A program made the position numbers and the translations under genes. From Catalinimonas alkaloidigena (GTDB lineage Bacteria > Bacteroidota > Bacteroidia > Cytophagales > Cyclobacteriaceae), in the NCBI RefSeq assembly GCF_029504655.1, contig NZ_JAQFIL010000001.1, forward strand, positions 7,226,001 to 7,290,000: a stretch of 64,000 bases of DNA. Reading direction: 5' to 3'. Below, piece by piece: positions 38,019 through 46,694 of the stretch; position 1 is the first letter of the stretch; each line of letters opens with the position of its first letter. The notes under the pieces are model-generated. The model was not told where the DNA came from. It did no database searches and saw nothing but the letters and a program-made list of their open reading frames with translations.

Positions 38019-38457
38019 AATGATCATCGTGATGATGTTTATGTTTAGCACCATCCACGTTTTTTCTCAATCTAAAATCAACTGGAGAGTGCTTGCCAAC
38101 ATAGAGTATGTGGAAAGATACGTAGCGGCTGAGGACTTCTATGGCTATCTTCCCGAATTTAGTGATGAGCTAAAAGCCCTGGAGGGAAAAGAAGTTTCTA
38201 TCAAAGGTTTTATGCTTCCTATAGATCCTGATAACAATATGTTTCTTCTTTCGCAGAATCCTTTTGCTTCTTGCTTTTTTTGCGGAGGAGGAGGGCCGGA
38301 GTCAGTGGTTGAGTTAAATTTAAAGCCCGGTCATCCCAATTTCCGCATGGATCAGGTGGTGACTATGAAGGGTAAACTTAGGTTGAACAACGAAGATTTT
38401 GAACAAATGATGTATATATTGGATGAAGCTGAAGTAGTAGAAATCCCTGAATACTAA
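38008..38457 (+). CDS. Secreted small protein with CFFCGGGGPE motif (DUF3299-like)
   Basis: A 149-residue protein with a signal peptide (about 1-21, ending VFSQ) and a compact beta domain. The motif CFFCGGGGPES (about 89-99) supplies two conserved cysteines, and LEGKEVSIKGFMLP and VVTMKGKLRLNNED strands surround it. This resembles the DUF3299-type partner of Zur-linked ABC transporters. Its start overlaps the permease gene by 11 bp, so it is co-translated. A periplasmic metal-binding or folding-partner role for the transporter is likely but unproven. Confidence 0.7.
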   Translation: MRTKMIIVMMFMFSTIHVFSQSKINWRVLANIEYVERYVAAEDFYGYLPEFSDELKALEGKEVSIKGFMLPIDPDNNMFLLSQNPFASCFFCGGGGPESVVELNLKPGHPNFRMDQVVTMKGKLRLNNEDFEQMMYILDEAEVVEIPEY

Positions 38458-38548
38458 ATTTCATACACTACATAATAAGCGAATGACCAAATGATTTTTC
38501 CAAGTTGTCATTTAGATATGCGAATTATGTAGAAATGAACTTACCGAT

Positions 38549-39025
38549 CTACTCTATTTTGATGCTTATCCCTCGTATGGTTTGCCATCCTTCCTCATCT
38601 GTCAGTCGAATCATGAAGTGGTAATCTCCGCTATCCACATCTTCAGGAATCTCCATCTCAAATTCTGCTACATATTCACGCTGCCCCTCCGGAATGGGAT
38701 AGTTTTGTATGAAAAGAAAGGGATTCTCCGCCTCTTTCACCGGCTCCATATCACAGTCGTTGACTTCCGTACTGTGGGTATGATGGTCAAAATTATGATG
38801 GATGTCAATGCTGAATGATCCCAGTTGAACATTGTCGGTAAACCTGGCTTTGAAAGTAAAGGTTTCTCCCTTTGTCAAAATGCTACACTGTTGCGGAAAA
38901 GTTTCTGCAAAATCCGCATCTATTACCGGATATTCTGTGTCTATCTCTTCCTGGTACTGGCAACTGCTCAGTAGAAACAGTCCAGGCAATAGACTATAGA
39001 TCAATAGGTTTCTGAGTAAGTTCAT
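38549..39025 (-). CDS. DUF4625 lipoprotein, single domain (158 aa)
   Basis: The lipobox LSSC (Cys at about residue 22) follows a short signal peptide. The single DUF4625-like domain shows FTDNVQLGSFSIDIHHNFDHH (about 62-82), a dense His/Asp cluster likely to coordinate metal, and closes with YHFMIRLTDEEGWQ, the recurring last strands. It is the last gene of the TonB receptor operon. Length fits the family's shorter members. A role as periplasmic or surface metal-binding partner of the receptor is inferred. Confidence 0.75.
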   Translation of the reverse strand: MNLLRNLLIYSLLPGLFLLSSCQYQEEIDTEYPVIDADFAETFPQQCSILTKGETFTFKARFTDNVQLGSFSIDIHHNFDHHTHSTEVNDCDMEPVKEAENPFLFIQNYPIPEGQREYVAEFEMEIPEDVDSGDYHFMIRLTDEEGWQTIRGISIKIE

Positions 39026-39105
39026 TTTTCTTAATGCTTATGTAATAAGATGTTGATAAGCAAGAAGTAAAGGCACCGTGGCCCATACTTCTTGTAATGC
39101 AACTA

Positions 39106-40056
39106 TTAAAATCCTTCTATAGTAACTCCCAAATAATGATATACGCTTATGTTATATGTGGAATTGGTGTACACCACACCAAAGTAATATTCCCCATTTT
39201 CCCAGGCTTTTTCACCGTCAATAGGATTAGATTCCGGAGCGTTGTTATCAACTGATGCACCTATTGTAAATTCTGGTGAAGGACGAATAAATCCTCCCTG
39301 GCCGTCGAATATAACATTACTAAAGTAATCTACATCTTCTTCATTTTCATGTTGAAAAACATCATAGACAATCACTTTTGAAAAATCAATATCATCTACA
39401 ATTCTTGGAAGATGGTCTGCAGATTTCTTGACAAACAGAAGGTACATTGTTCCATCTCCTTTCACATTTTTGATTTGTGCGGAAGATTTAAGGGTATCCC
39501 CTTGAGCATACGTTACATCTTCCGGGTTTTCGAGTGATTCATTCACATACTGATAAGGTCCATCTTTTATAAAGAAGTCCCATAAATACAAATAGGGATC
39601 AACCGGAAGATTTGCAGGGTCAATCAGGTTTACTTCATAGGTTTCTTCCAGTTTTGTTCCATTTTCATCGGTTATAGTGATGATAAAATCAAACTTACCT
39701 TCTGGGGCATCTTCAGGAATATCAAAATGTTTGTGAATGGTACTGTTTTTAAGCCCTTTAAATTCATCCCAGGCAATCTCAAAGGACCAGTCATGAGTGT
39801 ACGTCTCGTTTTCAATGGGATTGATATTGATTTGTACCTTATCAATTGTGCCTCCTGCTACAACTTCCGCATTAAGATGAAAATCTCGACCGATTACGCC
39901 AATGCCATTGTTGCCGGAACCAATCTCAACTTCATCAATACTGGGCATAGTAGCCGATGGTTCATCGTCATCAGAACAAGCGGTTACCAACAAAAGGGAC
40001 ACTACCCAAAAGGGCAGGATTAATTTTTCAAAGGCAATGGTTAGTTTCTTTTTCAT
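39106..40056 (-). CDS. DUF4625 protein with extra C-terminal domain (316 aa)
   Basis: A lipoprotein signal (lipobox VTAC) precedes the DUF4625 domain: IDKVQININPIENETYTHDW, then HKHFDIPEDAPEGKFDFII and TDENG. Residues 150-316 form a second, unrelated beta-rich domain. The His/Asp-rich strand turns match those of the neighbouring paralogues. It sits third after the TonB receptor, with 107 bp to the preceding gene and 80 bp to the following one. Metal binding is inferred from the His positions and the operon. Confidence 0.7.
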   Translation of the reverse strand: MKKKLTIAFEKLILPFWVVSLLLVTACSDDDEPSATMPSIDEVEIGSGNNGIGVIGRDFHLNAEVVAGGTIDKVQININPIENETYTHDWSFEIAWDEFKGLKNSTIHKHFDIPEDAPEGKFDFIITITDENGTKLEETYEVNLIDPANLPVDPYLYLWDFFIKDGPYQYVNESLENPEDVTYAQGDTLKSSAQIKNVKGDGTMYLLFVKKSADHLPRIVDDIDFSKVIVYDVFQHENEEDVDYFSNVIFDGQGGFIRPSPEFTIGASVDNNAPESNPIDGEKAWENGEYYFGVVYTNSTYNISVYHYLGVTIEGF

Positions 40057-40163
40057 TTATTTTATGTATCATGTTGAATTAAAATTCCAGGAAGGGAATC
40101 TAAAAGGTATAGCACCAGCACCGCCGTGCCTTTCAGCAGGCGGGTGGACTAAAAGTTCATGTA

Positions 40164-40973
40164 TCAGGAAGCAGTAACTTCTATATGTGATTCAAACTCC
40201 TTCGTATTTCCTTCTTCATCTTCTATGGTGAAAATAATATGGTACTCACCGGCAGGAGCATTAGCCGGTATATCAATATGCTCATGAAATTCTACCTCTG
40301 TTTCCCCATGATAGCCTTCTTCAAACTCATTTTCATAATGCCACTCTTCTTCGCCTTCTCCTACAGTAATACCATCTACATGAATATCCACAATGACATG
40401 ATGAACGCCATGTACCGCATTGATCATAAACTCTGCATGCATGTCGCTGCCACGTGCTACTGTCTCGTCTACTGAAACATCGCTGTAGGCAATCACATCC
40501 ATGATCTCCAGTTCTCCTTCAGTTTCCGTACTATTTCCTGCTTCATCAGTAACTTTAAGCGTAATATGGTATTCCCCTGCGGGGATATTGGCCGGGATAT
40601 CTACATGCTCATGAAAAGTAGGGTTGATAACCTGATAAGCAACATCATCAAAAATCTGCTCAAAGTCCCACTCTTCTTCGCCTTCTGCCACAGTAAGGTC
40701 GTGCCCATGTATAGAAACAGTAATGCTACTTACAGTAGCTTCTGCCATAATTTCTGCTTCCATATGAATGTCAGATCCTTTGTAAGCTACCTGGCCGGTA
40801 CCGTGTTGACTTCCTTCGCCAAATTCAAAATTAGAAATCACCGGAGCCATAGGTGTAGGTTCATCATCTTCACTACAGGACACTAAAAATGCGAATACTG
40901 AAGAGAGGAGCATAGCTCTCAGGACTACTGAGAATTGCAGGTTTTTAACTGTGTGTTTGTTCTTTTTTAGCAT
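40164..40973 (-). CDS. DUF4625 lipoprotein with internal duplication (269 aa)
   Basis: The lipobox VSC (about residue 32) follows a signal peptide. Two tandem DUF4625 repeats, about 40-155 and 158-265, share a pattern: a (V/I)xxHGH or DIHVDG strand, then VxEGEEEW, then FHEH(V/I)DIPAN and AGEYHI. Each repeat has six to eight His. The gene starts two bases after the receptor stop codon, so coupling is very tight. The duplicated His-rich motifs suggest multi-metal binding on the outer-membrane or periplasmic side. Confidence 0.75.
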   Translation of the reverse strand: MLKKNKHTVKNLQFSVVLRAMLLSSVFAFLVSCSEDDEPTPMAPVISNFEFGEGSQHGTGQVAYKGSDIHMEAEIMAEATVSSITVSIHGHDLTVAEGEEEWDFEQIFDDVAYQVINPTFHEHVDIPANIPAGEYHITLKVTDEAGNSTETEGELEIMDVIAYSDVSVDETVARGSDMHAEFMINAVHGVHHVIVDIHVDGITVGEGEEEWHYENEFEEGYHGETEVEFHEHIDIPANAPAGEYHIIFTIEDEEGNTKEFESHIEVTAS

Positions 40974-40975
40974 AG

Positions 40976-43381
40976 TTATTTGTGTTTAATTGTAAAAGGT
41001 ATTTTCAAAGACAAAATGATATTTCTACCGGCCTCGGGCAGCCCGATCAGCCGGTAAAAACTGGTATGATTCATATAGCTGGTATTGAGCAGGTTTTGCA
41101 CCTGCAGATTGATGGTAACAGGTGTAGTATTCAGATATACCTCAGCGCCTGCCTGCACATTGAGCAGTTGAAAGCCTGGTGTTTTTTTCTCAGGCGGCAC
41201 AATATTGTCTTGCCGGGAGGTGAGGCGATAGTCAACAGAGAAAAATGGATTTTGCACAGTACCGTTAAGTTGGGGCGACCAACTCAGGTTAAACAAAGCC
41301 GATGGAGGTGGAGAAAAAGGAAGGGTATAGCCCCTTTTATCGCCTGACATTTGCAGCGCATACAGGTATTCACCCAAAAATTCAAAGCGCAGGCTTTTAG
41401 TAAGATTCCCTGTAAGCTGTATTTCCCCCCCGTAGCGTACCACTCTGCTCTGTGTATATTCAAAGACCTGATTTCCCGCTCCATAGAGATAATCATATTC
41501 AGCAGTGGGATTGAGGTAGATGTAATTAGAAAAATAATTGAAGAAAGGCGTTAAAGATACTGACCAATCCTGATCTGTCCAGCTCAGGCCCAGATCTGCC
41601 TGATAAGACCGTTCCGGGTCCAGGTCGGTATTGCCCCGTTCGTAGCTGAAATAATGATAATTCACACCATTGGCACCCAGTTCTTTGGCAATAGGCATCC
41701 TGAAACTTTTGCCAAGGTTAGCTTTCAAATCAAATTTATCTTGGTTGTAATTCATTCCGGCTGACCATACCACACTATTGAACTCACGAGTAAGGTCATT
41801 GGCCCTGACAACATTGAGGGAAACAGTTTCGCCATTTATTTCTGCATCTGAAGTAAACCAGTCCTGATAATGAAACATGCTGATATGGCCAAAGTCATAG
41901 CGCAAGGCAGCGTGAAACAACAAATTTTCTTTCCATTGATACTTATCATATACAAAGGCTCCCAGCGTAGTCTGACGGAAGGCAGGTACCAGAAAACCCC
42001 ATCCGCCAATGGTATTGTCCTGATGTTCTGCATTCAGACCCATGGTCAGGCTATGTTTACCTATCCACAGATAATCTCTCAGGTTGGCCGTATAGACTTG
42101 CTTATCAAACTCTCTTTCCAAATCCTGAGGTATGTTCGTTTCCTCCGGATAGGTAGGTGGCATGTAACCGTGGTTGACGTATTGATTAAACTCCTGACGG
42201 AAGTTGTGCTGATAGCCCAGTTCCGTTTCCAGCAGGTGACCGTTTAGGTGAAATGTACTTTTGTTGATGAGCTTAAGATGGTTGACCTGCTGCCAGGGGT
42301 ACAATATGTCACGTCCGGATTTGTCATGCAGTTCGGTATCCACCTGTCTGGGTTCCAGGCCATGGGCGTTGGCAAAAAAACCGCTTTTGCTATGGATATG
42401 GCTGATGTAAAAAATAGATCGCAGGCTATCACGGACAAAACCTGTATTCAGGTGGAGGTTAGTTTCCTGCCCTGCTGAGTTGCGCAGTTGATTTTCATGC
42501 AGGTCTACGGCAAAGTCATACACATAGACCCGCTCGGTAGGCACCCGGTAATCCCCATAATCCTGATACGTCATGCGGGTGTCAAAAAACCAGGCATCAT
42601 TTCGTCCATACAGGTTGATGGAAGTTCCGAATAGCGCATTGTTGCTTTTGCCTACCACATCCACTGTCCCGCCCAGCGATTGAGAGGGAGGCACTGGTTC
42701 AGGCTTGATATCTATCGCCCCACCGATAGCATCAGAACCATAAACAAAAGAAGCCGCACCTTTGATGACTTCTGCCTGATGCACCGCAAACTGATCAATC
42801 TCCAAACCATGATCTGCGCCCCACTGCTGGCCTTCGTGCTTTACCCCTTTATCTACCACTACCACTCTGTTGAAGCCAAGCCCCCGAATTAATGGTTTGG
42901 ATTGTCCTGAACCAATGCCGATGATATTGATCCCTGGGAGTCGCTCCATGGATTGCATCAGGCTACCACCTAAGTTTTTCCGGATAAAAGCGTCATTGAC
43001 CAACGCTATGTTAAGTGATTCTTCTTTTTTGAGGCGCTTAAATGGATCGTCTTCCACTACAACTTCATCCAGTTGACGTGAAGAAGTGCTAAGATGAATA
43101 AACACGGGCGCATTCAGGCTGCCTGCCTCAACATCAATGCGCTGAGACGTATAGCCCAGGTGGCTAACAGAGAGGGTATACCTCATTTTGCTGACTCCTG
43201 AGAAGCTAAATTCTCCTCGGGCATTACTCGTGGTGATTTTGTTTCCCGGAGAAAGTCTGAGGGCAGCGTCTTCTACCGGACGCTCTTGTTCGTCAAGAAC
43301 TACCCCCTCAATGCGCACAGCCTGACCTGATGCCACTACAACAATACCCGATAGCAACATCACTAAAAAGAATTTAAACAT
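40976..43381 (-). CDS. TonB-dependent receptor (ZnuD-like)
   Basis: An 801-residue outer-membrane receptor. A signal peptide (1-20) precedes a carboxypeptidase-regulatory-like domain (about 22-100). The plug (about 120-235) contains IGSGQSKPLIRGLGFNRVVV and EGQQWGADHG, a block seen in zinc-receptor (ZnuD-type) plugs. A 22-strand barrel follows, ending with a family-type final segment (LSLKIPFTIKHK). It is expressed with a His-rich small protein upstream and three DUF4625 proteins downstream from a promoter with a Zur-type palindrome. Import of zinc or a zinc complex is the best inference. No substrate can be read directly. Confidence 0.85.
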   Translation of the reverse strand: MFKFFLVMLLSGIVVVASGQAVRIEGVVLDEQERPVEDAALRLSPGNKITTSNARGEFSFSGVSKMRYTLSVSHLGYTSQRIDVEAGSLNAPVFIHLSTSSRQLDEVVVEDDPFKRLKKEESLNIALVNDAFIRKNLGGSLMQSMERLPGINIIGIGSGQSKPLIRGLGFNRVVVVDKGVKHEGQQWGADHGLEIDQFAVHQAEVIKGAASFVYGSDAIGGAIDIKPEPVPPSQSLGGTVDVVGKSNNALFGTSINLYGRNDAWFFDTRMTYQDYGDYRVPTERVYVYDFAVDLHENQLRNSAGQETNLHLNTGFVRDSLRSIFYISHIHSKSGFFANAHGLEPRQVDTELHDKSGRDILYPWQQVNHLKLINKSTFHLNGHLLETELGYQHNFRQEFNQYVNHGYMPPTYPEETNIPQDLEREFDKQVYTANLRDYLWIGKHSLTMGLNAEHQDNTIGGWGFLVPAFRQTTLGAFVYDKYQWKENLLFHAALRYDFGHISMFHYQDWFTSDAEINGETVSLNVVRANDLTREFNSVVWSAGMNYNQDKFDLKANLGKSFRMPIAKELGANGVNYHYFSYERGNTDLDPERSYQADLGLSWTDQDWSVSLTPFFNYFSNYIYLNPTAEYDYLYGAGNQVFEYTQSRVVRYGGEIQLTGNLTKSLRFEFLGEYLYALQMSGDKRGYTLPFSPPPSALFNLSWSPQLNGTVQNPFFSVDYRLTSRQDNIVPPEKKTPGFQLLNVQAGAEVYLNTTPVTINLQVQNLLNTSYMNHTSFYRLIGLPEAGRNIILSLKIPFTIKHK

Positions 43382-43535
43382 AGAAATGACTTACCTATAC
43401 AGGTAGAATTGAATAAGCAGGCTTATCCAACCCATTACCATAGGCTTTTCTCGTCCGTTTTTAAAAAATAGTATAGCTATTCCCCTCCAGCACAGGATTG
43501 ATAGCTCATGAATGAATTTTGAGAATGAGAACTAT

Positions 43536-43958
43536 TTAGACAGCGGGAGGGCCGCGGAGAGGCTCCTTAAAATCATTAATTTTAGGAACAGAAAAGTGGT
43601 AAAAAGAATAAAAGCTTTTATTGCTCCATGAAACTAATTCAAGGGCGTAAAAAGTAAACCCTTGATGAGGCTGAACCAGAGCGTCTTGAAATTGACAATT
43701 TTCATTTGTGTCAAAGTGAGCCTGATGCTTACAACCATTGATGGTATCCTGATGATGTACCGTACGATGGCAAGGGTCCAGCTCCAGGCTGGTAGAATGG
43801 TGTTCAGAGGCTGAATGATCGTGAATGATGTTATGAACCAACTCTGGCCCAAGGCTACTACCCAAGTAGACAACCAGCAACAATGCACTCAACACCGATT
43901 GAATACGCAAGCGGATAGCCTTGTTTTGTCTTATGTCACTATGGCCCAGTCTGTTCAT
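43536..43958 (-). CDS. His-rich small protein upstream of the receptor (140 aa)
   Basis: The ATG at 43958 (MNRLGHSD) is preferred to an upstream one at 44057 because a Zur-type palindrome lies between them (43994-44008). The product has a hydrophobic segment (residues about 18-36) followed by a His/Asp/Cys-rich region (NIIHDHSASEHHSTS, then CHRTVHHQ and CKHQAHFD). It ends in EPLRGPPAV, a tail seen in small Bacteroidetes proteins adjacent to metal TonB receptors. A periplasmic metal-binding role is likely. The gap to the receptor gene is 154 bp. Confidence 0.65.
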   Translation of the reverse strand: MNRLGHSDIRQNKAIRLRIQSVLSALLLVVYLGSSLGPELVHNIIHDHSASEHHSTSLELDPCHRTVHHQDTINGCKHQAHFDTNENCQFQDALVQPHQGFTFYALELVSWSNKSFYSFYHFSVPKINDFKEPLRGPPAV

Positions 43959-43993
43959 AACAATCACGCAAGCTAAACACACAAGTCTACAAA

Positions 43994-44008
43994 TGCAACA
44001 AAATTGCA
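43994..44008. promoter_or_regulatory. Zur/Fur-like palindrome upstream of the receptor operon
   Basis: TGCAACAAAATTGCA fits YGCAA-N5-TTGCR with perfect TGCAA/TTGCA arms. It lies 35 bp upstream of the chosen start of the His-rich gene, on the promoter side of the receptor operon. Confidence 0.7.
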
Positions 44009-44146
44009 GTTGTGTTCTGTTATTTTTACAGATATCTTTCAATAAAAACCTAAGCATTCTGAGTAGCTAATTCTAAATTGATTGGACAAGAGTTTTTAAC
44101 AAGTGAGCCCAAAAATCCTATCTCTTACCCTGAGGTTATTTTTATA

Positions 44147-44179
44147 AAATTTAAACGCAAATTACTTGCGTTTAAATTT
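44147..44179. promoter_or_regulatory. Extended palindrome containing a Zur-like site
   Basis: A 14-bp perfect inverted repeat (AAATTTAAACGCAA and TTGCGTTTAAATTT) is separated by ATTAC. Its core, CGCAAATTACTTGCG (44156-44170), fits YGCAA-N5-TTGCR. It ends about 38 bp before the likely ATG (44217) of a truncated receptor gene. Confidence 0.75.
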
Positions 44180-44216
44180 TATCATTATATTCGCAACCTT
44201 ATTGCTTTTATCTGAT

Positions 44217-44771
44217 ATGTGTTTCCAACCAACCTTCCTCTTAATCATTGCCAGTGGCTTATGTTATGGGCAAGCTGCCTCTGTATCCGGGAGTGTGTAT
44301 TCAGAAAATGGAGAAGCGATACCCGGGGTTTACGTTCAACTCAATGGTAAGCAAGCTACAGTTACCGATGAAAAGGGGCTGTTCAGCTTCAAAAACCTAA
44401 AATCCGACGAGTATGCTATCGTAGCCTCCTGTGTGGGGTTCCAGGCAATGCAGAAAACCATTCAGCTAAAACAAGGGGAAGCCTTGATGGTCAAATTTAT
44501 CCTTAAAGATGATATTACACAGTTGAATGAGGTGACCGTTAGGGGGAAATCAGAAGCTCGTGAATTAAGAGAGAGTACGACAAGTGTTACAGTGCTTGAG
44601 ACCAGGAAGCTCTACGCTCAGAGTAATACTACCAGCGATGTGATCAAGCAAATTTCCGGAGTGAACGTCCGTCAAACCGGTGGTTTTGGGAGCGATGCGG
44701 AAGTGTATATTAACGGGATGTCAGGAAAACAGCAAATACTTTTTTCGGTCAAAGCGATCGGCGAAGCCTGA
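44217..44771 (+). pseudogene. Truncated TonB-dependent receptor (N-terminal part)
   Basis: The start at ATG 44217 gives a clean signal peptide (MCFQPTFLLIIASGLCYGQA). It is preferred to a TTG at 44166 that lies inside an operator palindrome. A carboxypeptidase-regulatory-like domain (about 20-100) and the start of a plug (LNEVTVRGKSEAREL, SDVIKQISGVNVRQTGG) are normal up to VYINGMSGKQ. There the expected plug continuation is lost and about 13 unrelated codons follow before a stop. The barrel is missing altogether. The upstream Zur-type palindrome shows that it once belonged to the same regulon. Confidence 0.8.
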
Positions 44772-44981
44772 GGAGATCAGTGCCGAGATACCGGCACTAA
44801 ATGCGTAAACGGATGCCACTAAGCCAAACCGGGCGGTGCTGAGGGAAAAAGCATTGAGCAGGGTACTGCTCAGGGCAGACAATAGCATAAAATCCGGCAC
44901 TACCGTAAATAATAGGCCACCCAGTCCCAGCAGCACCAGGCGCTGATATGCAGTAAAGGGTACTATAGCGGTGGTACTCAT
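44727..44981 (-). pseudogene. Truncated MFS transporter (N-terminal part)
   Basis: The frame encodes the first two to three helices of a major-facilitator transporter: a signal-anchor helix with LVLLGLGGLLFTVVPDFML, then VASVYAFSAGISALI and the loop motif GFADRFDRKKYLL, the conserved motif A between TM2 and TM3. The coding sequence then runs into the truncated receptor and stops. It begins six bases after the upstream regulator gene, as if in one operon. A normal protein would have about 400 residues; this has 86. Confidence 0.75.
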
Positions 44982-44987
44982 GCTTGA

Positions 44988-46694
44988 CTATACTTTTGCC
45001 TGTGCCTTCACCCAGGCACGGGGAGTGAGGCCGGTGGATTTTTTGAAATAATCATTAAACACCGATTTTGAATTGAAGCCGCTCTCGTAGGCCAGTCCCA
45101 GCAGGGTCAGGTGGTGGTTATCAGGGGCCAGGGCTTTCTGCTTGAAGATCTCCAGGCGGTACTGGTTGATAAACTCATTAAAGTTTTTGCCCACATGCCG
45201 GTTGAGCAGCCAGCTTAGCTTGTTAGGATGAAGGTTCACGGCTTCGGCCAGGGACCGTAGACTCAGGCTTTGATCGGTGACATTAGCTTCATCCATGAGT
45301 AGCTGACTGATCGCCTCGGTGACCTCCACAATTTCTTCGGACGATAATTTGGCGGCTCCACCTTCCTGCAACTGGTGGGAGCGCGGGTCAGCTTTGAGGG
45401 CTCTCTGCTCGTGGAAATGCATGCTTTTGTAAATCCGCTGAAAAGCGGCATCCTGCCGTATGTTGTTCCATATCCAGAAGTGCTTCAAAGAAACCATCAT
45501 CACCGATCGGGCTTCCAACCCTTTTTCCAGCCACGCCACTGCTTTTTCGGGCATGTTGAGCAGGCTGTACAGGGCAGCCGGGTCACAGGGATCAAGGTGC
45601 TGCATCTGTTCAATTTCCTCCACCACACCTGCATGTTCCTGCTGCAAAATCTTCACGGTCAGCCGGTCCAGCAAGGCCAGTCCTTCGCCCCGGGTGATGG
45701 TGAGCGCCTGCTCAATTGCGGTAAGGGCCTCCTCAAAACGACCCAGGTATCCCAGCACTACACCTTTCCATCGCAGAGATTCGCTAAAATTGCTGTCCTG
45801 CTGCAGGCTCTGCTCAAAAGCATGCAAGGCTTCCTCAAAGCGACCGGCAAAATAATAACAAAGCCCCAACTGCCAGTGGCTAATGACATGCAGCGGGTCT
45901 TTCACCACATTTTCCTTGGCAATCCGTATCGCCTGATCGTAGTCTTTCTGGATGAAAATGTAGTAGTAGGTAATGAACTCGTTTTCGTTGGTGAGTCCGC
46001 TTTCAATTGCGCGGTTATAAGAGGCGATGGCGCCATCCCAGTCCCAGTCGTAAAAGAGATGAATGTAGGCCAGCACCTTATGTGCCCGGGCTTCGTTTTC
46101 GTTTATTTGCAGGGCTTTTTCTGCGGCCTCACGCGCCTCGCTGTGCCCTTTTTCGGCAGTGATCAGGTTAAAGCCTGCGTAGTGCAGATAGGTCTCTCCG
46201 ATGAAGGCATGAGCCTCGGCATAGTCAGGATCTAACTGTAAGGCATCCTGAAAGTAGGCAAGTGCTTTTTGGATGTCCTCCAGGTCTTTGCGCTTGAAGT
46301 GAAAGCTACCTTTGAGCAGCAATTGGTAAGCCTCAGCATTACTGGTTTTGGATGTTACCAAATGGTCACTGATTTCCATGTGGTCGAAGTTTTCCCGGAT
46401 TTTATCCGCCACTAGCAGGCTGATTTCATCCTGCAATGCAAATATATCCGAGAGTTTGCGGTCAAAATTTTCTGACCAGAGGTGGAAGCCATTATCCGTA
46501 CGGATGAGCTGTATGGTGATACGCACACGTTTCCCGGCTTTTCGGACACTTCCTTCAATGACCGAGGCCACGCCCAGCTTATTGCCAATGATACGAACGT
46601 CTTCTTTTAATCCTTTGAAGGCGAAGGAAGAAGTGCGGGCGGTTACTTTGAGTCCATTGATTCGGCTGAGGGCGTTGATGATCTCCTCGCTCAT
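44988..46694 (-). CDS. TolB-N / TPR / AraC-type transcriptional regulator (start lost?)
   Basis: The product has a TolB-like N-terminal domain (to about 120), TPR-like helices (about 125-420) and an AraC-type helix-turn-helix at the end (about 465-568, with GLAYESGFNSKSVFNDYFKKSTG). The 46694 ATG begins inside the conserved TolB domain. The reading frame stays open upstream to about 46793 and encodes the missing segment (SIAVLPLENLSSDPENEYFSDG), but it has no ATG, GTG or TTG there. It may use an unusual start or be decaying. A full paralogue lies at 53274-55073. The truncated MFS gene downstream was probably its target. Confidence 0.7.
   Translation of the reverse strand: MSEEIINALSRINGLKVTARTSSFAFKGLKEDVRIIGNKLGVASVIEGSVRKAGKRVRITIQLIRTDNGFHLWSENFDRKLSDIFALQDEISLLVADKIRENFDHMEISDHLVTSKTSNAEAYQLLLKGSFHFKRKDLEDIQKALAYFQDALQLDPDYAEAHAFIGETYLHYAGFNLITAEKGHSEAREAAEKALQINENEARAHKVLAYIHLFYDWDWDGAIASYNRAIESGLTNENEFITYYYIFIQKDYDQAIRIAKENVVKDPLHVISHWQLGLCYYFAGRFEEALHAFEQSLQQDSNFSESLRWKGVVLGYLGRFEEALTAIEQALTITRGEGLALLDRLTVKILQQEHAGVVEEIEQMQHLDPCDPAALYSLLNMPEKAVAWLEKGLEARSVMMVSLKHFWIWNNIRQDAAFQRIYKSMHFHEQRALKADPRSHQLQEGGAAKLSSEEIVEVTEAISQLLMDEANVTDQSLSLRSLAEAVNLHPNKLSWLLNRHVGKNFNEFINQYRLEIFKQKALAPDNHHLTLLGLAYESGFNSKSVFNDYFKKSTGLTPRAWVKAQAKV

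Noticed and set aside
44166..44216. TTG at 44166 as the start of the truncated receptor
   Set aside because: It lies in the arm of a 14-bp palindrome and would put an odd leader before a perfectly good signal peptide starting at ATG 44217.
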